Positions 1 to 4,603 of a stretch of 6,255 nucleotides of DNA are shown here, piece by piece. Positions within the stretch are counted from its first letter, which is position 1. Each line of letters starts with the position of its first letter. The stretch lies in contig JAUWZR010000154.1 of the NCBI GenBank assembly GCA_030615235.1, positions 1-6,255 of the forward strand. The letters run 5' to 3'. A program made the position numbers and the translations under genes. Under the pieces are notes generated by a model, which did not search any database, was not told the DNA's origin, and saw nothing but the letters and a program-made list of their open reading frames with translations. Source of the stretch: Promethearchaeota archaeon (GTDB taxonomy: Archaea > Asgardarchaeota > Lokiarchaeia > Sigyniarchaeales > SOKP01).

Positions 1-335
1 ATACTGTAATTACAAATTTGCTTATCAATGCATTTAATTATTCACCAAAAAGCGGTAAAATTGTAATTCAATCAAAAATCGACAAGAAATCAATTGTGAT
101 CTCTATAAAAGATACTGGAATTGGATTAGATGAGAGCGAAATAATCCGTTTGTTTAAACCATTTGGGAAGATTGAAAGGTATGGAAAAGGTTGGGATGTT
201 GTTGTAGGAGGTATGGGTATGGGATTATTCATATCAAAAGAGCTCATTGAGTTGCATGATGGCAAAATCTGGGCAGAATCAGAGGGGAGAAATAAAGGTT
301 CGACTTTCCATTTTAATATCCCGATAACAAAATGA
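1..335 (+). CDS. Sensor histidine kinase, C-terminal ATP-binding domain only (5' end outside window)
   Basis: The reading frame is open from the window edge (first full codon at base 3) to a TGA at 333-335, giving about 110 residues of a GHKL-type HATPase_c domain. All the nucleotide-binding boxes are visible in order: the N box (NLLINAFNYSP, coded from base 15), the G1 box DTGIG, the F box LFKPFGK and the G2 box GMGMGL, followed by the usual ending DGKIWAESEG...GSTFHFNIP. The domain binds ATP and phosphorylates the histidine of the DHp domain, which lies to the left of the window with any sensor domains. The TTG at 18 lies inside the N box and is not a real start. Nothing follows the domain, so no receiver is fused at this end. 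The gene converges with the receiver-domain gene on the minus strand, 21 bp away, which could be its partner (inference). The kinase identity is very secure; the signal sensed cannot be told. Confidence 0.94.
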   Translation, partial: TVITNLLINAFNYSPKSGKIVIQSKIDKKSIVISIKDTGIGLDESEIIRLFKPFGKIERYGKGWDVVVGGMGMGLFISKELIELHDGKIWAESEGRNKGSTFHFNIPITK

Positions 336-356
336 AATAAAATAGTCAAGGAAATT

Positions 357-1106
357 CTATAAATATTGGAACACAAAATCAAAATCCGAAAGGTCAAAAG
401 GTTTCAATATGTAGCCGTCCGCTTTAGTTTCTTCGATTTTTTCATTTACTTTATTTCCCGGGACTGCAGTTAAATAGATGAGAGGAATTTTGCTAAACTT
501 TTCACTAGACTTTATTTTCTTACAAATTGTAAATCCACTAACATCAGGTAAAATTATATCCAGTAAAATTAATTTGGGAGTATTGAAGTTCAACTCTTCC
601 AATCCTTTCGCACCTGTTATGACACCTTTGCTAGTATACCCTTTTGCTTCAAAAAAATTGGTTACTAATTCAATTGTAGACAAATCATCTTCAATTAATA
701 ATATATCATAATCAGCAGTTATCTTATCAGTTTTTTCTAATTTGAATATAAATCTTTCTTCGAACTGCTTAATTTCGTCTAGCAAATGATTTATAATTGT
801 TAAAACGTCTTTATTAAGATCCTTTTGATGTTTTTCAAGTATTAATTGTAGATTTCCCTTTATTATGGTAAATCTTTCTTTTAACGAATGAGTAAAAACA
901 GATAAATCTTGGCTTATTAGACTCGACTTTTCTTCGATATAATAATTAATACCTTCTCTAATTAATTTAGAAATTGATGATATCTTATTTTTTTTTATGA
1001 AATCGTGCCATTCTTTTTCCACTTCATCTGAAATATACACAGAAATTCTTTTCTTTCCCGAATAATAATCCTTTTTTTCTTTTTCATTTTTAGAAATAAT
1101 ATTCAC
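357..1106 (-). CDS. Response-regulator-like protein: ribbon-helix-helix-like N-terminus, DHp-like hairpin, C-terminal receiver domain
   Basis: This 249-residue protein starts at GTG 1106. An in-frame stop lies directly upstream and no better start follows, so the start is firm. Residues 19-59 fit a CopG/Arc-type ribbon-helix-helix: a strand (KRISVYIS), helix A (DEVEKEWHDFIKKN) and helix B (SSISKLIREGINYYIEE), suggesting DNA binding as a dimer. Residues 65-122 form two helices; HSLKERFTIIKGN, with His73, resembles the H box of histidine kinases, but no ATPase domain follows. Residues 132-249 are a receiver domain with acidic residues E139, D140 and D141, phospho-acceptor D183 (LLDIILPD), T213 and K235 (ILKPF). 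The last receiver helix is short, ending 13 residues after the KP pair. The DNA-binding part precedes the receiver, the reverse of the usual order. A T-rich stretch on the minus strand just past the stop (complement of 328-345) could terminate the transcript. The receiver is certain, the ribbon-helix-helix likely, and the DHp-like hairpin tentative. Confidence 0.87.
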   Translation of the reverse strand: MNIISKNEKEKKDYYSGKKRISVYISDEVEKEWHDFIKKNKISSISKLIREGINYYIEEKSSLISQDLSVFTHSLKERFTIIKGNLQLILEKHQKDLNKDVLTIINHLLDEIKQFEERFIFKLEKTDKITADYDILLIEDDLSTIELVTNFFEAKGYTSKGVITGAKGLEELNFNTPKLILLDIILPDVSGFTICKKIKSSEKFSKIPLIYLTAVPGNKVNEKIEETKADGYILKPFDLSDFDFVFQYL

Positions 1107-1299
1107 CTATTAGATATCATAAAAATAAGTTTTAGAAACACTATAGTATATTGAATAATTAAAGATATTGAAGTGTAAATGTTTTCTTTTTAGCATATTT
1201 TTTTACTATACTTAATGTGTACTTATCTAAATTATTAAATAAATGTGTTGTTTGAAAATAAAATTTAATCTATGGAATATTTAAATAAAAGTAATATAA
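1107..1299 (-). promoter_or_regulatory. AT-rich intergenic region upstream of the receiver gene; promoter not resolved
   Basis: This 193-bp gap separates two minus-strand genes and has no credible ORF. On the minus strand it holds several AT-rich elements that could act as a TATA box for the receiver gene: the complements of 1119-1128 (TTATTTTTAT), of about 1131-1138 (TTTCTAAA) and of 1142-1150 (TATACTATA). Their distances to the GTG differ and none stands out, so a separate promoter is plausible but not located. T-rich minus-strand sequence just beyond the GTPase stop (complement of about 1281-1292) may end that gene's transcript. Confidence 0.3.
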
Positions 1300-2781
1300 T
1301 CATCGCGTTACGAGTCCTCGTTTGACAAACATATCCTTGAGTTCAGAGATTATCTCGCTTCGTGCTGACCCAGAACCACCGTTGATCCTTACAGGGGGTT
1401 TAGGGGGCGGAGGAGGGGGTTTTAATGATTCAAGAGTCACAAAACCGCTACTATGTGGAGTGTGGGGTGCTACTGGAGGAGTTTCCACTTGTGTGTTTGA
1501 TGATAGTGAAGCTTTAGCGGCAATTATTTTATTTTTCGAGATTTTCTGGCTCTCGGTATTCTTTATTTCGGAGGATTCAGGCAGGTTCATTTCCTTTAAT
1601 CGTTTAGGGGGACCACCAGCTCCTTTCGTCTTTTTTCCTTTCTTAGTTGAATTTCCTGGTTTTCCTTTTTTCTTCTTTTTCTTTTCTTTCTCTTTTATTG
1701 ATTGATTATCTGATATATAATCAAGAGGAACTTTTTCGAATGGAACGGTAAATAGTGATTGTGAAATATCAGATGGAGATATTCTAACAACTGCTCTTTT
1801 TAATTCTGAGAGTTCTACTACAACTTTATCCATAAGTTTAAGGTTAATATCTAAAATCTTCTGTAATTTTTCTTCTATGTTGGGTAAAATTTTACTCGAA
1901 TCCAATTCGGATGGTTCTTTTGAGAAAATACTTTTGATGCTTTTTGCTATATCAGGCTCACTTGAATAGAAGTTATAAATACTGGTAGGAGTTATATCAA
2001 AGTTCCACGATTTTTCACTCTTCATAAAAACATCTGAAATTTTATCGGTCAAGTATTCTACTTTAATCTGAAAATCTGGATCGTTCACTATATCAGAATC
2101 AGCTTTATTTAGTAACACAACAAAGTAAGGATTTTCGTTAAGAAACGCTAAAATATTAGTTAAATCATTTAAATATTTTACAGCTTCAATGTATCTGACA
2201 TCATCCTGTGAATCTACAACAAAAATTAGTACATCTACTTGTATGAAGAATCTTTCCGGAGATTCAAGGTACTCATCGATGTTATCTTTTTGACCTCCTA
2301 GGTCCCATAAAATTAAATCTATTTTTTCAGATTGGTATTCCTCAACATTTGCCCCAATTGTTGGTTCTAAATTAATCATGTCGTTGTAATTGATATCATT
2401 AATTAAGCGATTAATAAGAGATGTTTTTCCTGCGTAATTTAATCCAGCAACTACAACTTTCATTTTAGGTTTCTTCAAATACTGGTTACGCTTGCTCCAG
2501 GAATTTGCTATAAGAATAGCAGCAATCAGAGCTTTTTTAAAGGTTATGTTATTAATTTGAGCCTTTTTGCTCAATTTTTCGTAATCTGACACAGGAACCA
2601 TAGACAAATCTCTTAAGTCAAAGAGTTTAACTTTATTAAATTTATCTATATCTTCCTCCTCAAGATTCTTTAACTTGCTAATTTCTAAATCGAGAATAGA
2701 CTTGAGGCTCGTAGGATAATAATCAATGTCTAAAAAACGATCGCAAAAATATTTTATTATTGTTTTAGCTGATTCAGACAT
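1300..2781 (-). CDS. Arf-family small GTPase with N-terminal helix-hairpin-helix-like domain and Lys/Pro-rich C-terminal tail
   Basis: This 493-residue protein starts at ATG 2781, about 25 bp below a strong TATA-like box. Residues 107-289 are an Arf-type G domain: P-loop GLNYAGKTS (113-121), switch I PTIGANVEEY with T141, G3 WDLGGQ (159-164) keeping catalytic Gln164, G4 NKAD (225-228) and a G5-like TS at 266-267. Residues 34-95 resemble the Rad51/RadA N-terminal helix-hairpin-helix domain (ISKLKNLEEEDIDKF, then LFDLRDLSMVPVSDYEKLS and an Ala/Ile-rich helix). Residues 300-335 are helical. The tail is low-complexity: lysine-rich at 363-396, then Ser/Thr/Pro-rich, then KPPPPPPKPP (454-463), a Gly/Ser hinge and a terminal helix, SEIISELKDMFVKRG. 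Arf proteins are normally about 180 residues with an N-terminal lipid-anchored helix; that anchor is absent, and the basic tract might serve for membrane or nucleic-acid contact (inference). The GTPase call is secure, the N-terminal fold likely, and the tail function unknown. Confidence 0.9.
   Translation of the reverse strand: MSESAKTIIKYFCDRFLDIDYYPTSLKSILDLEISKLKNLEEEDIDKFNKVKLFDLRDLSMVPVSDYEKLSKKAQINNITFKKALIAAILIANSWSKRNQYLKKPKMKVVVAGLNYAGKTSLINRLINDINYNDMINLEPTIGANVEEYQSEKIDLILWDLGGQKDNIDEYLESPERFFIQVDVLIFVVDSQDDVRYIEAVKYLNDLTNILAFLNENPYFVVLLNKADSDIVNDPDFQIKVEYLTDKISDVFMKSEKSWNFDITPTSIYNFYSSEPDIAKSIKSIFSKEPSELDSSKILPNIEEKLQKILDINLKLMDKVVVELSELKRAVVRISPSDISQSLFTVPFEKVPLDYISDNQSIKEKEKKKKKKGKPGNSTKKGKKTKGAGGPPKRLKEMNLPESSEIKNTESQKISKNKIIAAKASLSSNTQVETPPVAPHTPHSSGFVTLESLKPPPPPPKPPVRINGGSGSARSEIISELKDMFVKRGLVTR
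1393..1419 (-). repeat. Polyproline codon tract, complementary to a G-rich tract on the plus strand
   Basis: These codons encode residues 455-463 of the Arf-like protein (six prolines, Lys, two prolines). On the plus strand this reads as three runs of five G (1394-1398, 1403-1407, 1415-1419) with two GG pairs between the last two runs. It is an island of G/C in an AT-rich window. The plus strand is the template for this gene, so any G-quadruplex would be in template DNA, not in the mRNA. Confidence 0.7.
1663..1695 (-). repeat. Purine-rich lysine codon tract (residues 363-373 of the Arf-like GTPase)
   Basis: The coding strand here is almost pure A/G, encoding alternating Lys/Glu and then six consecutive lysines (367-372). 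It begins the basic, disordered part of the tail. Such A-rich tracts are prone to slippage, but the frame stays open across it, so there is no sign of a frameshift. Confidence 0.6.
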
Positions 2782-2801
2782 AGATCATTAATAGACTTTA
2801 A

Positions 2802-2810
2802 TTATATAAA
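2802..2810 (-). promoter_or_regulatory. TATA box for the Arf-like GTPase gene
   Basis: On the minus strand this reads TTTATATAA, preceded by the A-rich CCAAAAA that could serve as a BRE. Its centre is about 25 bp upstream of the ATG at 2781, the normal archaeal distance from TATA box to transcription start. The transcript would therefore be leaderless or nearly so. No Shine-Dalgarno motif is seen before this ATG, which agrees. Confidence 0.6.
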
Positions 2811-2924
2811 TTTTTGGTGCAAACCCTCCAGAATAGTGTAAAAACAAAACATTAATATATAAATTATACTATTAAGTGTGTGAAAGAGGCATTTATTAAT
2901 ATTTTTATTAAATTAAATATTGTT

Positions 2925-2935
2925 GTTATAAAAAA
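2925..2935 (+). promoter_or_regulatory. Possible TATA box for the longin/Rag-like gene pair
   Basis: The sequence GTTATAAAAAA lies about 45 bp upstream of the ATG at 2975, which would give a leader of roughly 20 nt. That leader contains AAGGT at 2967-2971, a partial Shine-Dalgarno match just upstream of the start. The surrounding region is so AT-rich that other TATA-like choices exist (for example around 2853-2864), so this is tentative. Confidence 0.35.
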
Positions 2936-2974
2936 TTGAATTAAATGTTTGATTTTAAAAGAGATTAAGGTTAT

Positions 2975-3649
2975 ATGAATCAAAATACTCAGTTAAGAGA
3001 AAAGGACGAGAAATTGGATCCATATGAAGGATTTAAAGAAGCCCTGGATAAATATCCCTTCGTGATTATAATCGGAAAGTATGACCATGTTTTGGGTCCA
3101 CGGGCACTCTATTCTTCAATACCGCTTAATAATGAAACCTTTATAAGAAACCTATTAAGAGACGCTCTAAACACAAAAAATCAATTTGTCATATTAGACT
3201 TTGATCTATTTTACTCTCAAATCTATAAGGTCGAAATCGAAGATCTAAATGCTCGAGGGAAAAAGCAATTGTATGCTATTATTTTACTCCGCGATGTCGA
3301 ATATCCTCTTATTCCAATACTCCACTTTAAAAGAATAGCTATGATTTTTCACAAAATTGATCACGAACTAATTCTTTCAGATGATAAGGAAGCGTTTGAA
3401 ACCTTTTTTAAGGAAGTAAATGATGCTTACATGAAAAAAGACGAGGTATTACCGTTGGAATCCATTAATCTACAAATTCGTAGCGGAGTAAACACGATAC
3501 AGGGTTTTTGTGAGTTACTTTTAGAACAAAAAAGAAAATTAGGTAAAGTCCCAGAGCAAGAATTAGAAAGTTATGTTGAAATGATGTTGGATGCGTGCAA
3601 AGACATAATAAACACACTTGATGAGCCAATATCTTCTCTTAGTAAATAA
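2975..3649 (+). CDS. Longin-like domain protein with C-terminal DHp-like hairpin lacking the histidine
   Basis: This 224-residue protein starts at ATG 2975 with a weak AAGGT upstream. No signal peptide or membrane segment is seen. Residues 27-152 show an alternating strand/helix pattern that fits a longin or roadblock-type fold: FVIIIGKYDHVLGPRALYSS opens it (the Gly-Pro turn between two strands is typical of longins in Nprl2/FLCN-type proteins), then a helix (NETFIRNLLRDALN), then strands including FVILDFDLFYSQIYKVEI and the pair LYAIILL and IAMIFHKI. Residues 163-217 resemble a histidine-kinase DHp hairpin: LQIRSGVNTIQGFCELLLE aligns with the H-box helix, but Leu166 sits at the histidine position and Gly171 at the proline. 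It cannot be a phospho-acceptor there and may act as a dimerisation or docking helix pair. The Rag-like GTPase gene follows after 19 bp, so a Rag-partner role is plausible. The gene is certain; the fold is a pattern-based call. Confidence 0.68.
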   Translation: MNQNTQLREKDEKLDPYEGFKEALDKYPFVIIIGKYDHVLGPRALYSSIPLNNETFIRNLLRDALNTKNQFVILDFDLFYSQIYKVEIEDLNARGKKQLYAIILLRDVEYPLIPILHFKRIAMIFHKIDHELILSDDKEAFETFFKEVNDAYMKKDEVLPLESINLQIRSGVNTIQGFCELLLEQKRKLGKVPEQELESYVEMMLDACKDIINTLDEPISSLSK

Positions 3650-3668
3650 TTAACGTGAGCATGTTAAA

Positions 3669-4550
3669 ATGAAAGAAAGCAAAAAAATGGTCCTTGTGGG
3701 TCCCGCTGGTGTGGGTAAAACTTCAATTTGTAAATCTTTTTTTGAAATGGGTAACCCCAAAACGCTTTTAGACGATTCTTTAGAGCCAACAAGAGGTATA
3801 AATTCAAGCTTGTATTCACTGTTTAATTCACACTTCGGGGTTTTTGATTTGGCGGGCCAAGAGAATGATCTTTGGCTTTCTACTAACCAAGATGTGTTTA
3901 ATAATAGCAATTTAATAATTTGTATTTTTGATGTTATGAATTCTTTAGAATCAATAATATCTTTTTTAATTAAAATCCTCCAAATCAAAAAACGATTACA
4001 CCTCTCGGAGTGCAAAATTATTTCATTTATTCATAAAATTGATTTAGTTGAACCTTCTTATGTGTTCCACAAAATTAAAGCAATTGACGATTTCTTTAAA
4101 TCTCAATATCATAGAGGTCAAGAAATAGATATATATAAGACCTCCATAGCAGAAGAATTCTTCTTTTCAACATGTTCAATATTGGGTGAAATATTGAATC
4201 TACTTTTTAACCAAGAGGAACGAGCTCAAATTGGAGAAAAAGAGCTAGCTAATATCAAAAATGAAATCAAAATGCTTCTAAAAATGGAAAAAGAAGTATA
4301 TTATGACAAAGAAATATTATCTCATAAATTCGATTTTAAAATAGACGATGTAAATTCACATATAGATAGATTACTCCAGATAAATTTCGTGCAAAGCAAC
4401 GAAACTCTTAATTCTTTTAAATTAACGGAAAGATCTTATTATTTCAAAATAGGTTTAGAAAAAGAGCTCTCAAATGCTATAAATGATGATCTCGAGAGAA
4501 ATATTGAGTCTTTTCACATTTTTCTATCACTAAATAAAATAATTGTATAA
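3669..4550 (+). CDS. Rag/Gtr-like small GTPase with C-terminal winged-helix-like region
   Basis: This 293-residue protein starts at ATG 3669; GTGAG at 3655-3659 may be a weak ribosome-binding site. Residues 5-180 are a Ras-superfamily G domain: P-loop GPAGVGKTS (11-19), switch I EPTRGI with T41, G3 FDLAGQE with Gln64, G4 HKID (122-125) and G5 KTSI (157-160). The HKxD form of G4, in place of NKxD, is the hallmark of Rag/Gtr GTPases, which act in eukaryotic nutrient signalling at the lysosome. Eukaryotic Rags end in a roadblock domain. Here residues 193-260 look like a winged helix instead: a helix (IKNEIKMLLKMEKE), a second helix pair with DKEILSHKFDFKIDDVNSHIDRLLQINFV, and a wing ending FKLTERSYYFK. 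There is no lipidation motif. The preceding longin-like gene is 19 bp upstream, suggesting an operon and a possible longin-GTPase complex. The GTPase call is secure; Rag-like is strongly supported by HKID; the C-terminal fold is inferred. Confidence 0.87.
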   Translation: MKESKKMVLVGPAGVGKTSICKSFFEMGNPKTLLDDSLEPTRGINSSLYSLFNSHFGVFDLAGQENDLWLSTNQDVFNNSNLIICIFDVMNSLESIISFLIKILQIKKRLHLSECKIISFIHKIDLVEPSYVFHKIKAIDDFFKSQYHRGQEIDIYKTSIAEEFFFSTCSILGEILNLLFNQEERAQIGEKELANIKNEIKMLLKMEKEVYYDKEILSHKFDFKIDDVNSHIDRLLQINFVQSNETLNSFKLTERSYYFKIGLEKELSNAINDDLERNIESFHIFLSLNKIIV

Positions 4551-4557
4551 AAGAGAA

Positions 4558-4573
4558 GAGGGAAATTTCCCTC
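4558..4573. repeat. Perfect 16-bp palindrome between the Rag-like GTPase and the sensor kinase
   Basis: GAGGGAAATTTCCCTC is a perfect inverted repeat starting 7 bp after the Rag-like gene's stop and ending just before the TATA-like box of the kinase gene. It could be an operator for a dimeric regulator, or a hairpin (6-bp stem, AATT loop) at the 3' end of the Rag-like transcript. No T-run follows, which argues against a simple intrinsic terminator. Confidence 0.55.
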
Positions 4574-4577
4574 ATAA

Positions 4578-4589
4578 TTTAAAATATAA
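4578..4589 (+). promoter_or_regulatory. TATA-like box for the sensor kinase gene
   Basis: TTTAAAATATAA is centred about 20-21 bp before the GTG at 4604. That spacing suits a leaderless or near-leaderless transcript beginning at the start codon, as for the Arf-like gene. It would allow the kinase to be transcribed apart from the longin/Rag pair. The AT-rich context limits confidence. Confidence 0.42.
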
Positions 4590-4603
4590 AGGAACGGTTA
4601 AAA

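Noticed and set aside
68..397. Minus-strand ORF of 109 codons
   Set aside because: It is antisense to the ATP-binding domain of the left-edge kinase and overlaps the end of the receiver gene; no supporting features.
478..711. Plus-strand ORF of 77 codons
   Set aside because: It lies antisense within the receiver-domain coding region, which has clear catalytic residues; the antisense product shows no recognisable pattern.
1142..1210. 7-bp inverted repeat TATAGTA / TACTATA in the intergenic region
   Set aside because: Arms are short, 55 bp apart and purely AT-rich; expected by chance in such sequence.
1322..1705. Plus-strand ORF of 127 codons with Gly- and Phe-rich runs
   Set aside because: Its Gly and Phe runs are just the complement of the proline and lysine codons of the Arf-like GTPase tail.
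2892..2911. Direct repeat TTTATTAA with 12-bp period
   Set aside because: Low-complexity AT sequence; only two copies and no context that supports a regulatory role.
3650..4015. Minus-strand ORF of 121 codons
   Set aside because: It is antisense to the G domain of the Rag-like GTPase, whose motifs are all intact on the plus strand.
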